NCBI GenBank assembly: GCA_948567375.1
Contig: OX419757.1
Span: forward strand, 42,780,001-42,844,000
Length of the DNA: 64,000 nt
Direction: 5' to 3'
Source: Lunularia cruciata
Taxonomy: Eukaryota > Streptophyta > Marchantiopsida > Lunulariales > Lunulariaceae
Part shown: positions 1 through 11,650 of the stretch, one piece after another
How the letters are laid out: every line of letters starts with the position of its first letter
Numbering within the stretch: position 1 is the first letter of the stretch
The notes under the pieces: generated by a model
What the model was told of the DNA's origin: nothing
The model's input: the letters and a program-made list of their open reading frames with translations, nothing else
Database searches by the model: none
Made by a program: the position numbers and the translations under genes

Positions 1-690
1 TTTTCTAATAATGCCTTTCCCTTTTCCCTTTGTTTTTCCTTTTCTCAAAATATCTATAAATTTAGTTGTACTATTTATAGGAGTAGACTTCTCTTTGTCA
101 TTTATTTTTATTTCATCTTTCTATTTGTACATCATCTCTCTAATTATGATATTAAAAATATCCTCATTGATATCAAATAGTATTTGACATTTACTTGTAG
201 CATCAAGATTGCAATGAGTCCTTGTAGTACTCCAAATTGATATGACACCAGTAAAGAATGCTTCTTTCTTTGTGTTTGTTTACAATAGTTGATACTTAGC
301 AAATTTTTCGAAATTGTTGTTGTTCTTGATGGTTAGAGACATTGTTATAATGAAATGGGGTTGACAAAGATTAGCATTGCTAGAAGGCTTTCTTTTAGCA
401 CTTGATGTTTCCTCATGACCAAACAAGATATAGAAGATGACATTGACTACAAACTCTACCCATGGTGACCTTGGAAATGGAATTGACATCCAACTTGACA
501 TCATTTACACAATGTGGCTATAGGCATGTAAATCCTTTCAAGAGGCATACCATGAATGGGTACTCAAGGTTGCTCAACTTTTATGATGAATGACAAATCC
601 AAGCTCCGGTAACAAAAAATCTGCCATAATTACTATAATCATGCTAAAATCTAATTTAGACATATTTCCTCAAGTAACTTCTACTCTACT
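1..690. other. AT-rich left edge, unassigned
   Basis: I recognise no gene here. The only open frame of note is a 74-codon minus-strand frame (280-504), which matches nothing I know. From about 690 onward the sequence aligns with the gag region of the B family copy at 44.6 kb. To the left of that I could not follow the alignment, so this stretch is either a very decayed part of B1 or older flanking DNA. Confidence 0.4.
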
Positions 691-699
691 ATAATAAAG

Positions 700-1720
700 A
701 GGCATACCTATAAATTACTACCATAAGTTCAGTTGAGCACACTTGGAGCTGATTGACATGCGGAGATGGTATTGGTCTCCACATTACATCTCTATCACCT
801 CAAGTTTGGTTTCTAGAGGTCAATAAGCAATACCCACAAGTTCAAGTTAAAGTTCTAGCTCTAATAGAATAAGTGCAACTAGTAGTGTTTCCTTTGTTGG
901 AAATGGTCCTCCTATGAGTGGTGGTACCACTACAAGAGGTGGTGGAGTATCAGAGTCTAATCCCATGGTGGAGTTTTTCCAATGCTTGAGGTGAAAATAC
1001 CAAGGAATGTGGATTGGTAAGTTGAAGAGCTTGTAGAAGTCCTAGAGGAAGGCTAAAGAGAGTGTACCTAAGGTATACACTTGCATGAGATGGTTGATAA
1101 GTTTCACTCAATGAGTTATTGAGGCACAAGTTGTCTAATTTTGGTACGGGATATAGATAGAGAGCTAAAATGTAGATTATATGATGTTATCTCATAGTAC
1201 AAAAAACCTCACCAATATTGGTGGTTATCTTTGGTTAAATAGAGTGAATTGAGCTCAACATGGTGGTGATGAGAGTGGTGACATTTAATTTAGTAAGGAG
1301 ACCTCATCTACAACAACTTTTACTAAAATGTAGTAAATTATATCTCACTATGTAGACTTTTGAGGGCAAAGTGGACAGCATTGATCTCATATAGTGAGAG
1401 GAGTGCCTAATGCATACAAATTCCTACCCTTATTTTCTTAACAACAATAGTTATTGAGTATTGGTATTGCTTATTGGACTTGTGGTGGAGCTTACCACAC
1501 AAATGAGTGCATCTAGGGTAGTGTGTATGATACCCTTGGAACACCATAGCTATCATATAGGCAATATAGCCATTGCCATAAATTTAATCATATTAGTAAT
1601 TGATGCTTTGGCTTCCACTCAAAGTTATGGCATGGAAGGAATGTTGTACCAAAAGACCAATGGACCATAGGTCATAGAGAACAAGGTGGAGAGGTTATGA
1701 TAGAGGACCCATACCTAGCA
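700..1720 (+). pseudogene. B1 gag remnant
   Basis: Decayed capsid-like (gag) region. It aligns with B2 44680-45610, including the stretch read in B2 as a rectangle of W/Y-rich residues (WRQYWSPHYIS) and the glycine/threonine-rich linker after it. A surviving 69-codon frame at 1461-1670 covers the zinc-knuckle region, but it is in a frame different from the ancestral one. Gag would have packaged the element RNA into virus-like particles in the cytoplasm. There are many in-frame stops, so it makes no functional protein. Confidence 0.65.
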
Positions 1721-2369
1721 AGGGCATTTTAATTGCTCTAATACAACCATGGTAGATTTGATTAGTTGACATAAATATTGACTAGTATTGGTATAGCTTA
1801 AAGAGTGCTAGATTCAAGTGGAAAGGCTTCCACATCTTATGTTAGTGATAAGGAATCCTTGACTTCATATATGGATCAACAAAAGTAGATGAATTTGCTA
1901 TAGTGATTAGGAATGTAGTATGTGCTTTTGAGCATCAATGAAGTTGGAATTATGAAGAAGAAGGTTAGTAGATAGGTCACACTTCTCAAATCTTTCACAC
2001 TTTCTAAGGAATTATAGACCTCTTTTACAACTTCTAGAAATCCTAATTTAAGTGTTTAAGGTGGAGAAGAAGGCAAGATGGACTAGATATTGTGTAGCCA
2101 TCTACTTTTACCAAGACTTTTTTAACAAAATTTAGAGGCGGCTTAATCAATAATCTTCTTTATTCTCAACCATCAACATGTTTACACTAAGATTTGATCC
2201 CACTCTAGTGTTCAAATTGGCTACCACAATTTGTGAGAGTAAGGATGGTATGGTAGCTATTTCTAGTGCAAAGATGGTTGATGATAGAGTTGGCTTGGTT
2301 CAAGAGCATAGGATCCATTTTGCTACCAATGGCTTGTGGTAAGTAGCAATTGCTAAATTGGAAGAGTTA

Positions 2370-2800
2370 CTTTCTAAACCTAAATTTTAGCAAGCTAGTT
2401 GTATGATTGGTATTGTCTTATTAGACAACCAAAGTAGGATTTTTAGTTTTTTTGGACCTTAAAGGATGGTTTGTAGATGATATAGGGTCTTATTAGACTT
2501 TGGTACTCAACACTTTGTATTGGAGAAGGTTGCAATCCTTGGTCTTATGCTATAGAAGATTGATGTTGAGAGGTATACATTTCAAATCTAAACATCTATA
2601 AAAGGTGATTCCACACAATAAAGCACATGTGAGGAGCTCATAACAAAACTCAAGCTAGTAATTTGATTGATAGTTCTATGATGAGAGTTCATGTTATTAC
2701 AATAAGAGCATAGTTATATGATATATTAGTTAGTTGAGCAATGTTCAAACCCATGGGATTCAATATTGACTCTTGGGAGGAGGTAACTTTGTATAGGCAA
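2370..2800 (+). pseudogene. B1 aspartic protease remnant
   Basis: This aligns with the protease of B2 (46358-46820). The B2 active-site block LLDSGAQ corresponds to a decayed block near 2490-2510, where the reading still gives LLDFGTQ, so the second residue after the aspartate is changed. The protease would have cut the Gag-Pol polyprotein. The frame is interrupted, so this is a fossil. Confidence 0.6.
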
Positions 2801-2999
2801 AGTTGATAGTCAAGTGAAAGATAAGTATGTTGCATACTTGTAATTTTATTAGAGGTAGCATTGGCTCACTATAATCAAAGAACATGGCATCAATATTAAT
2901 ATTCACTAGTTCTATTACTAGGAGACCAGTTTGATGATGATTTTTTTTGAGTTTATTACCTTGTTCACCTTTGAATACCTCACTTACTACTTGGTACTA

Positions 3000-3778
3000 T
3001 CCACTTGGGAGAGTATGTTTATTGGATTTTATTAGTGTGATCAATACTAGACTAGTTACGATATTTCAAACAAGCATACAAGTCCAAAGCTATTTTTTAT
3101 ATGAGAGATGAGATTATTCAAAAAAATTTCAACATCATGTGGTATGCTTGGCATATAAATATCCTAAGTTGTATCAATATCAACAATCAAGTGTTACCAA
3201 AACATCTTATCATTAGAATTTTCTTTGCTAGGCGTGCTAGATCTTAAGGGGTATGGTTCCACATATTTGATGAGGTTTAGATGGCCATGTTAAGGACATA
3301 TTCATGCTAGCCAAGGTCAAGGTTGACAAGATCCACATTTTGGAATGTTTTGGGAGATTTTACATATTTTACAACATCTTTAAGTTCATTCAGTAGTTTC
3401 TCTTGCATACATTTGAGAACATCTTTTTGATGTATGAGTCTTGCATACAAGTGATAGTGAGTACTCACTAGGTCTAGTCTTAGATTAGACTTGTTGTGTT
3501 GTTGGATGTAGCTAGAGTTGGATCTCAAGCCTATTAGCTACATCCCTGGTGGACAAACTTCTTACTTATAGAGTTTTACAATGTGCTTATGAGTGTATTC
3601 AATGACCAACATATGTTACTATTAATAATATTTTGGATATAAGGTGTAAGTCTCAAATGGTGAGAGTGGTTGATTGGGATATGTATGGAAATGATAAACC
3701 TTGTACAACAACCCAAAAATGCTATACCCATAATTATTAATTCCCAACTTCCCATGTTTATCAAGAGAGAGTTCTTTG
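3000..3778 (+). pseudogene. B1 cytosine-5 DNA methyltransferase domain, decayed (first copy)
   Basis: This aligns with the methyltransferase of B2. Around 3005-3120 the reading resembles motif I/II (CLLDF..., then YERDE, against CLLELFG and YVERDE in B2). Around 3275-3300 the catalytic-loop block reads as a mutated version of the GWPCQG segment, with a stop after the cysteine. The block equivalent to the arginine/WTNL motif follows near 3510-3570. The collinearity reaches the equivalent of B2 position about 53567. It then jumps back to the catalytic-loop block at 3779, so part of the domain is tandemly duplicated. There are many stops and no function remains. Confidence 0.7.
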
Positions 3779-3861
3779 AAGGTCATGTCAAGAACACACT
3801 CATGTTTGTCAAGGTCAAGGTTTAAAGATCTCTATTTTTGTATGTTTTGGGACATGCTATG
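3779..3861 (+). pseudogene. B1 methyltransferase segment, second copy, cut by A1
   Basis: The catalytic-loop region appears again here, starting with the 'gtcatgtcaagaacaca' block that matches both 3288-3310 and B2 53093-53110. It stops at the A1 insertion point and resumes at 9450 with the B2-like block 'aacatctctaggttcat'. The pieces show that A1 inserted after the duplication arose or within the second unit. Confidence 0.7.
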
Positions 3862-4355
3862 TGTAAAAGACCAAGAAGAGAAATATGAGAATGAAAGATC
3901 GGGGTGAAATATCACCCTAGGACTCTTGAATGAGAGAAACTCTGATTGCCTAGCATGAGCTTGGGCTTTGGTATTTATAGGGAACATACAAGGCTCTTGA
4001 GAAATTTCTCAATAAACTTCCAAAAAGTCCTCCTCTTAGAGTGCAAGCTAAACTAACCAAGAACCTTTCTTCTAGGAAGTTGTCTACTTGGCATGCAAAC
4101 TAAGCTAATCAAGAAGCTCCCAAGAAGCTTCCTTCTAGAAGCCGCCTTCTTGGCATGTAAGCATAGTTAGCTAGAAAACTTCCCAAGAAGCTTTCTCCTA
4201 GAAGTCATCATTTGGCAAGCACATTACTCAATACTTGGAAGTTACCAAATAGCTTCCTAGATACTTCTAGAATATTTGTTAATTCTTGGCTAATTTGGTC
4301 TATTTCATACTTCATTAATCTCAACTAACTTGTCTATAAACTCCATACTATTACA
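3862..4355 (-). repeat. A1 3' LTR (left side on + strand)
   Basis: Reverse complement of the A2 LTR. It shares the block around the TATA box ('tttggtatttatagg' at about 3971) and the AGAAGCTTC-rich repeats. It is about 494 bp, against 409-423 bp in A2, so it carries extra repeat units. The boundary is set by the A2 LTR end and by the chromodomain-side flank that follows at 4356. Confidence 0.85.
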
Positions 4356-4379
4356 CATTCTCACATTGTTAGTTGGTGA

Positions 4380-5640
4380 CATCCTCATTACCATGGAAGC
4401 TTCAAACCCCAAGATGGCTGTTTGTGCATTTTAGAGATGAGAAAGAGGCTCCCAAGTGGCATCATGAAGGTGATATCCTTTCCACAAGACTTTCTTCTCA
4501 ATATTTTAGTGGTCGTCATGTTGAATATAGCGACATGCAAGGATAAAATCAACTTCATATTCCTCATGATTATTGATAAGGAAGAGAAGAAGAGGGAATT
4601 GGACACAAGTGGAAAAGGAAGATGGATTAGAAACAAAGGGTTTCAACTTGGAAATACAAATGATAGGGTGGATTTACAAATGACAATGCAAGGCAATTTA
4701 ATAAGCAACAAGAAAAATGGTTTAGGTGACATCAAAATGACCTATCCAATTAGGAACAAGTTTACAAACTTGGGTATCAAGTGAGAGAGGTATGTTACTA
4801 GAAGAAATCATGACCTTATCATCAAGTTGAAAGATGAGATCACAATGGTGTGAGTCATTGTATTGTTTCTAATAATTCTAAGCACAAGGAGATAAGATTT
4901 TGCTTATTGTAAGGATTGAGATATTATGGTTAAGAAGGTAGAAGTATGAGGGACATGAGATGGAGGATGAGTAAGAAGAGAACCTAGAACAAGTGGGTCT
5001 TGGCTAAAATTAAGGAGAAGAGAGAGAATCCGGTGCTTGCCTATTTGGAATTATTGTAAATAAACTTAAAAATTGTAAGACATTCGTCTTAGTTGATATG
5101 GTAAATGTTGACAAAAGCAAAAAACATATATTCCAAAGTGCAATTTGTATGTTTGGTTTTTCCATCAATTTAAGGAGGATAGGCCATAGACAAAGCAAGC
5201 TTTGTGCCAAGTAGCTAGAAGAGTGATTGCCAAAAATTTTGAGTGAATTGAGGATCACAATCAAAGATGAGTACATGAGACATCTCATAATACTTGAAGA
5301 CATTGTCAATATAGATCTAGGCCAATGTTTGAGCATCCACTATATCAAAGGTTTGTGTCAATGGATTTTCTTACAAAACTTATCAACAAACAACATAATT
5401 GTTTTGTGACCTTGCTCTGTCTTGGGCAAGGGTGTGATGAAATCTAAGCTCACATCTTCCCATTGAGAAAATGGGATAAAAAGTGGTTGAAGGAGTCCAC
5501 TTGGTTTTTGGTTATCGGCCTTGTTGTGTTGGCAGATCTCACAAGATTGGATAAACTCTTGAACATCTTGTGCCATGTTGGACCACCACCATTGGTATTG
5601 TAGGGTACCTAAGGTCTTGTCCAGACCCATGTGACCAATG
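4380..5640 (-). pseudogene. A1 integrase and chromodomain remnant
   Basis: Read from 5640 down to 4380 on the minus strand. First comes a zinc-binding block with the spacing of the A2 integrase (C-E-I-C-Q within 5358-5630) and the start of the catalytic core (SLDFITPLP). Then come the rest of the core (5010-5336), the GPF-like C-terminal region, and finally the chromodomain equivalent at about 4400-4560. Frames are interrupted repeatedly. Integrase would have inserted the cDNA, and the chromodomain would have steered insertion to particular chromatin. Confidence 0.75.
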
Positions 5641-7090
5641 ATTGTTCAGTCATAGATCACTCTTGGTTGGAACATAGATTTAGTTCTCATAGAATAAAAG
5701 GCCTTCCTTGAAGGAGAAGATTTTGTATTCCTGGTTGTGTGCTACAAGTCAACCTTGTATCATCTGAAAGAAAAGGTCTTGTTACAGAGTGGCCCAAACT
5801 CAATTTAGGCTTTTGAATCAATGAACAATGTCATAATTGCCACTGGGATGAGAGGAAGAGTTTTCAAATCAAGTCGCCATGATACAACATCAAGGATGAC
5901 ATGGAACCTACCAAGTTTGTATTCAAGTTTGATGTCAACCAATTGTAGTTGTTCCTCCTATCAATAGTGTTGACTCTTCATGTACTCCAAATGTAAAGTC
6001 TACAACAAGAGTTTGTGATTGGTTTGCATGATCACCTATTTCCTCAAAAGATATTGTCTCCATACTTAAGTTGCATATACCATTGCTAGTTGTTCTCAAT
6101 CTCAAGCAAAGTAATTTCTTCTTGTAGTGTTTAGTTAGCAAGACACAAAGGCAATGAGATGTAACCTCTAAAAATTCCTCTTGCAACACAACTCCAATGG
6201 CAAAGTTAGAAGCATCAAAATCAACCACACAAGGTAGTTGAGGATCATATGGTTGAAGAATGGATCTTGAAGACACCATATGTCTCAAATTTTAGAATAC
6301 ATCTTTGTGCTTGGTGGTCCATTAACAGCTTGAGGTCTTCTCCAAGAGATCATTGAATGGTGCAACAACATCAGCATAGTAGTGGATGAGCTATTGTTAA
6401 AAACTTGTCAATTTGTCAAATGTCCACACTTTTATGGCATCCTTTGGAGTAGGCCAATCAATAATGGCCTTGATTTTCTCCTCTTCTATCTTGATCCCCT
6501 CTGATGAGACCTTATGACCCAAGAAGGTAACTTCCTTCAGCCAAAAGGCACACTTTGACTTCTTGTAGTAAACCTTACATTGACGTACTTGTCTTAGGAC
6601 TTCTTGCATATGATTCATATGTTTTGCCTTTGTCTTGCTATAGATTAAAATATCATCTAAGAACAGCACCACATACCAATCCAATAGCTCATCCAACACC
6701 TAATCTGATTCATGAGATAATTGGAGCATTAATGAGCCCAAATGGTAGAACTTTCCATTCAAAATGCCCATACCTTCTATAAAGAAAGTCTTTTGCACAT
6801 CCTCCCTATCAATAGCAATCTACTGATATTTTTTGGAGATCCAACTTGGAGAAGTATTGTTCTCCACTCAATTGATCTAGCAAGTCATCAATTCAAGGCA
6901 ACGGATATACATTCTTCATTGTTTGTTTATTAAGGTCATAGTAATCAATATAGAAGCAAAGTCCCCTATCCTTCTTTGGGAAAAATAGTAGTGGTGCTCC
7001 CCAAGAAAATGTACTATGCTGTATAAAATCTTTCTCTAACAAGACCATCAATGTTGTTTGAAGCTTTTCCATTTCCTTTGGTGAGAGTCA
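5640..7090 (-). pseudogene. A1 RNase H and reverse transcriptase remnant
   Basis: A 100-codon minus-strand frame (6397-6699) keeps the polymerase active-site block FLDDILIYS and the downstream FLGHKVSSEG region. The 5935-6288 frame holds the RNase H start (VVDFDASNFAIG). The region collinear with A2 49250-50800 runs through the whole stretch with multiple frame breaks. RT and RNase H would copy the element RNA into DNA. The copy is inactive. Confidence 0.8.
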
Positions 7091-7312
7091 ATAGATTGGT
7101 CTATTCATTAGAGTAATTCTTGGCAATAACTCAATCTTGAAAAGCATACCAAGATCAAAGTGTAATTCCTTTGGTAGGTTATCCAAAAAAACATCTACAA
7201 ACTCTTGAACTATTTTATTAATCATTGCTTGGTGAAGCTTTTGGACATCATTAGTTTCTCCATGAACAATTGGTTTCATCCACACCACAAAATTAGGCAT
7301 ATCTTCCTTCAA
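7088..7312 (-). pseudogene. A1 linker before reverse transcriptase
   Basis: A 74-codon frame matching the A2 segment just before its RT fingers (A2 reads FVDMFPDDLPKGLP; here FVDVFLDNLPKELH). It marks the protease-RT spacer of the polyprotein and shows the same orientation as the other A1 pieces. Confidence 0.75.
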
Positions 7313-7493
7313 AGCTTACTCTATGGCTGCTTTACTCATAAACTTCCCATCTTAGGACTGACTATTCTTAGATGTCTTACTCAAATGTGGTTGATAACCT
7401 AATTGGTACCTTGATGTTATACTTTAATTTTTTTGTCGGATCCAATCAAATTGAACCTTATGAAATTCAAGCCAAGGCAAATCTAAAATGACA

Positions 7494-7697
7494 TCATAGT
7501 GTAGAGGTGCCACTACAAACTGCATATGCTCTAAACACTCTTTGCCAATCTATAATAGGATGTGAGGTATGGGATGCACAATCCTTTCTACCATCTACCA
7601 TCATCAATCTACTTCTTGTTATTGGCTTGATAGGAATATCTAATTCCTTTGCTAATTGCATGGACATGCAATTCTCTAAACTTCTAGAATCAACCAA
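7494..7697 (-). pseudogene. A1 aspartic protease remnant
   Basis: This begins MVDSRS where A2 has LVDSGSS, so the glycine of the catalytic D-S/T-G triad is replaced by arginine. The region after it (NCMSMQLAKELDIPIKPI) matches A2 closely. The protease would have matured the polyprotein, and the lost glycine alone should inactivate it. Confidence 0.8.
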
Positions 7698-7979
7698 AAT
7701 CCTTCAACCATGATCAAATATCATACCTTGCAAGTAAAGTAAACTTTCATAAGTTGAACCTTTGATCCCATTGGAACTAATGAGATTCAGAGTAGGTGGT
7801 TCAAATTCTCTTATTGGGATTGTTTCCTTGCACGCTCCACAAAATCCATTTGGGAAATTTGTTTGGGTCATCTATTCTTGAGTAGATATCCAACAAAGTG
7901 ATATACAATTTGGCAGCAATAACAGCAAACACTATTTTGTCACAATCTTTCACCTTTTGTAGTGTCAAATGATCTCCAT

Positions 7980-8560
7980 TAGATGGCATCAATCTCCATT
8001 GGTGCTGGCTCTTCTACCCGTATCTAGGTTACTGGTAGGTTCTATGAAGGTCAAAGTCAATACCAAGTTGTTGCAACTAAGGAATTCAAATGTTTAGACA
8101 ATTGCATGGCTTCTTTTGAGTGTTTGGGCTCACACATGGTCATTTTCAAATTGGTGTGTGACTTTAAACCCCTCATAAATAAATCTAGAGCTTCACCTTC
8201 CAATATATCTAGAATTTTCATTATGGTGTTCTAAAATTGAGTGACATAACTTCTTATGGAACCAGTCAACTTCAATTATGCCAATCTATCATATGCAACT
8301 TGTATGGCATTTATAGCTTGAAATTGCACAATTATTGCACTCTTGAATTCTTCATATCTCAAGATTGGTGCAACAAATTACCATTTGGCTTTCTCTACTT
8401 GGAATCACCACTATAGTTTTGTTACTCTATCCAATTGGCTTGAAACTAAAAAAATTTGTTTCCATTCATCTTAAAGATTTGTAGTTTCAAAAAAATTTGC
8501 AATCAAGCACAAAATTTTCCATTGCACCTAAGAGGTTCTTGCCTTTAAATACTTTGGGCT
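7980..8560 (-). pseudogene. A1 gag remnant
   Basis: The minus-strand sequence here is the decayed equivalent of A2 gag at 47830-48290, including the region that in A2 reads EEPPLMEIDAIQ (here seen reversed near 7985-8015). No long frame survives. The zinc-knuckle part should lie just left, near 7900-7940. Confidence 0.65.
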
Positions 8561-8973
8561 TTGGAAATAAAATTTTCTCTTCCCCTTCTTGAAATGGTGC
8601 TCCTTCTCTACATTCTCTTGTTGTTGGTGGTCTCATTTTTCCAACAATCCAATAAGGTGCTCAATTTGTTGTTGCATGGCAATGATGACTTTGGGCATTA
8701 CCGCCATGGCCATTACTTTATTCAATTATCTATAATTTTCTATGTTAACACATAGATGCAACATGCACACCATTCTCTATAAGTTATAATTAGAAGTACT
8801 AAGGGTTCATTGGACAAGGTGATCTCATTTAGAAAATTCTATCCAAAGCATGAGATGATGAACTACATGAAATGATTCTTGGGTAGTACGTGGACACAAA
8901 AGTCCTAATGATTTGGCAGAAATAGACTGGTGGTCCATAAATTCTATCCGTCCTATTCTTACTTTGATACCAA

Positions 8974-9449
8974 TGTAAAAGATTGAGGAGAGAAATATGA
9001 AAATGGAAGATTGGAGGGAAATATCACATTGGGACTCTTAAATGAAGGAAAATCTGAATACCTAGCATGAGCTTGGGCTTTGGTATTTATAAGGAATATA
9101 AAATGCTCTTGAGAAGCTTCTCAAACAACTTCTTCAAAGCCATCTTCTAAGAATACAAGCTAACCAAGAAGCTTCTTTCTAGAAGCCACCTACTTAGTTT
9201 GTAAGCTAAGCTAGTTGGGAAGCTTCCTTGGAAATTTCCTTCTAGAAATTACCTACTTGGCGTGTAAAATAAGCCCCAAGAAGCTTCCTCCTAGGAGTCA
9301 ATACTTTGCATGCACATTACCCAATACTTAGAAGGTACCAAACAGCTTCCTAAATACTTCTAGAATATTATTATAATTCTTATCTAATTTGGTCTATTTG
9401 CTACTTTGCTGGTCTCCACTAACTTGTCTATATAATCCATATTGTTACA
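8974..9449 (-). repeat. A1 5' LTR, with primer site beside it
   Basis: This is the LTR at the 5' end of the minus-strand element. Directly left of it (8960-8973 on the + strand), the reverse complement reads TGGTATCAAAGT, close to the TGGTATCAGAGC expected for an initiator tRNA-Met primer site. The TATA-box block and AGAAGC repeats match the other LTR. It differs from the left LTR at many positions, which indicates an old insertion. Confidence 0.85.
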
Positions 9450-9900
9450 CTCTATATACTAAAACATCTCTAGGTTCATTAGGCAAATTTTTTTGCTATA
9501 TTTGGAGAACATCCCTTTGATGGTGATTCTTACACACAAGTGATAACAAGTACACATCAAGTTTGGTCTTAGATGCAAAGATAGTTGGGATTTTAGGCTC
9601 ATTATCTATGCAATTGGACTTGTTGGAACTCACAATCATAACAAATGGTTAAGCTTAATGTTGATAAGAGATATCATATCAATATCACCACCATTTTATC
9701 AATGTTAAAAGTGTCTAATTGTTAGGTTTTGAGTCAGCCCATGGACCTTATTGCTTGAAAAAGATTGTGAGCCTTGAAGCTAAGTATTATATGGTGCATT
9801 GGATATGCGTTACCACTTTAACACTAATAAGCTTTGTGCCTATCGAGATAGTTCAAGCATATGCTACGAATGACATGCAAATTGAGCATGGTATCCTTGG
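9450..9900 (+). pseudogene. B1 methyltransferase, C-terminal part after A1
   Basis: B1 resumes at once after the A1 end. The block near 9465-9540 equals B2 53180-53260 (the LLENIP motif region, here read as 'ttggagaacatcccttt'). The stretch 9660-9850 equals the B2 C-terminal block that ends in GQAIDLN. Between them, the arginine/WTNL part has been deleted or has eroded beyond recognition in this copy. It is non-functional. Confidence 0.65.
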
Positions 9901-10109
9901 AAGATAGCCAACAACTACTAGTGAGAGTGGTCTATTTGAGGTACATTTAGGTGAGGATGGTCTACTTGAGATATACCTCTGTACACTTTAGACATAGCCA
10001 AAGGACATGTGGAGCTTGTGGCTAGAGCAAAGTGAGGTTTTTTCTCTAAGGTTGTGGACTTTAGTAGTTGAGGGTATTTGACTATTGCTCCCAAGATTCC
10101 AATGTAGCA

Positions 10110-11650
10110 ACTTATGAATGATTATTCCACCTCTACATTAGTTACATATGACATGTGGGAGCTAAAGACTAAAGCCAAGCTTACAAGAGGAGAAAAATTG
10201 AGAGTTTGGAGGTTTTTGATGAGTTATGTGAGTTATTTTACCTTCAAGGATTTGGGTACTCTTAATGGACCTAGTATTTGGATTGAGCTTACTAGTGATG
10301 TACTAGTTATTTGATGTCCTTATATACATAACTGATTAGAAAGGGCCTTGATTCATAATAGGAGTTGCAACCTTTTTGAGGCTAAATTGGTAGAGACCTC
10401 AAATAGAGAGGATGCTTTGACTATGATGATCTTGGCTAAGAAAGATATGCATAGCAACTACATGGATGAGTGGATGTATGGAGATTACCATCCTATCAAT
10501 CAATAGATTATGGCTGATTTGTATGTTATGCTTACACCAAATGAGATCTTTGATGCAGTTGGGCATGTAAAGGTCATTACTGCTTTGGATCTTCAAGCAA
10601 GTTACCATTCAATTTCTAATCAAGGTCAGGACAACATCTTGGATGATTGATCTTTGTGACAAAGATGTGTTGTATTAATGGGAGTTCTTACCAATCAAGA
10701 CCTAATTAGTAATAAAAACCACTAATACAATAGTGAGTTACAAAGAGTCATTGACAAGATCTTAGCAAGATAACATTTTGTGCAATGTTATATTCATGAC
10801 ATTTTGGTTTATAGCACTATTCTAAAAGAGCATGTAAGACATTTGTTGGAGGTGTTTGAGAGATTGATACCTCATGAATTTAAATTAAATATTGGGATGT
10901 GCTTATCATCCCAAGAGCAAGTTAAGTATTTAGATCACACTATGTACCTTGGTGGATTTGGTGTTTAGCAAACAAAGGTGGAGGTATTGCAGTTAATCCT
11001 TGACCTGTAGATGTGAGTAGGATGCAAGCATTCCTTGAATGTGCAAACTTATATTGCTAATATTTTAGAGGATTTAGTGCAATTGATAAACCCTTGACAA
11101 AGCTTACCAAGCTTAACATAAATGGTGATGGGAGATGAGCAAGAGAGAGCTTTTATAAAGCTCAAGGAGAATTTTGCACACTTTCCTATCCTCAAGAGAT
11201 TGATCAAGAGATACCCATTTTAGGTTCATATTGATTGGAGCAAATTGGGGCTTTGAATAGTACTCACCAAACAAGATGGCAAAGGAAGGATTCTATGGTG
11301 GCCTATGTAGTCACTCCAATAATTTTGTGGAGGTACAGTAAAGTTCATATGTAGGAGAGTTTTTAGCAACACCGTATGTGGTAGTACATTTTTATGTTAC
11401 TTGTATGTACTCTCATCAGTGATCACTAACCATTGAAGTAGTTGATGAAATCCAACAAGCTTGCTAAATGAGCTCTGATTTTCTAAAATTATGGCTGTAC
11501 AATTGTTAACAAACCTATAATTGTGAATAGTGATGCATATGAGTTGAGTAAAACCTATGTACCAGCAAAAATGATGATATAATAGCATTGCATGGTTTGA
11601 TGGATTAGATCCCTCTTTTATGTATCTTAATACAGGCTTTGAAGGGCCAA
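10110..11650 (+). pseudogene. B1 reverse transcriptase and RNase H remnant
   Basis: Collinear with B2 54090-55665. A 66-codon frame (10114-10314) matches the B2 region before the RT fingers. 10399-10610 contains the equivalents of GDYRPIN and the FDAIGHAKIFNTLDL region. A 62-codon frame (10780-10968) keeps YIHDILVYS, where B2 has YIDDILVYS, so the first catalytic aspartate of the YxDD box is mutated to histidine. The RNase H start and the TDHQPLK region follow at about 11220-11450. Insertion C interrupts it near 11650. Confidence 0.8.

Larger units (their letters stand above)
3862..9449 (-). mobile_element. A1: old chromovirus-type Ty3/gypsy element inserted in B1
   Basis: A complete but decayed element on the minus strand. 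It has two LTRs (3862-4355 and 8974-9449), a primer site next to the right-hand LTR, and gag, protease, reverse transcriptase, integrase and chromodomain remnants read from right to left. It matches A2 (46818-52430) along its whole length. The ends are TGTAAAAG at 3862 and TTACA at 9449 on the + strand, the usual TG...CA type. The flanks, CTATG before and CTCTATA after, give only a weak, eroded target duplication. Many C-to-T changes and stops make it far older than A2. Confidence 0.9.

Noticed and set aside
4422-4784. 120-codon plus-strand frame in A1, also seen as 51593-51955 minus in A2
   Set aside because: Both are shadows opposite the integrase C-terminus and chromodomain. The conserved motifs are on the other strand.
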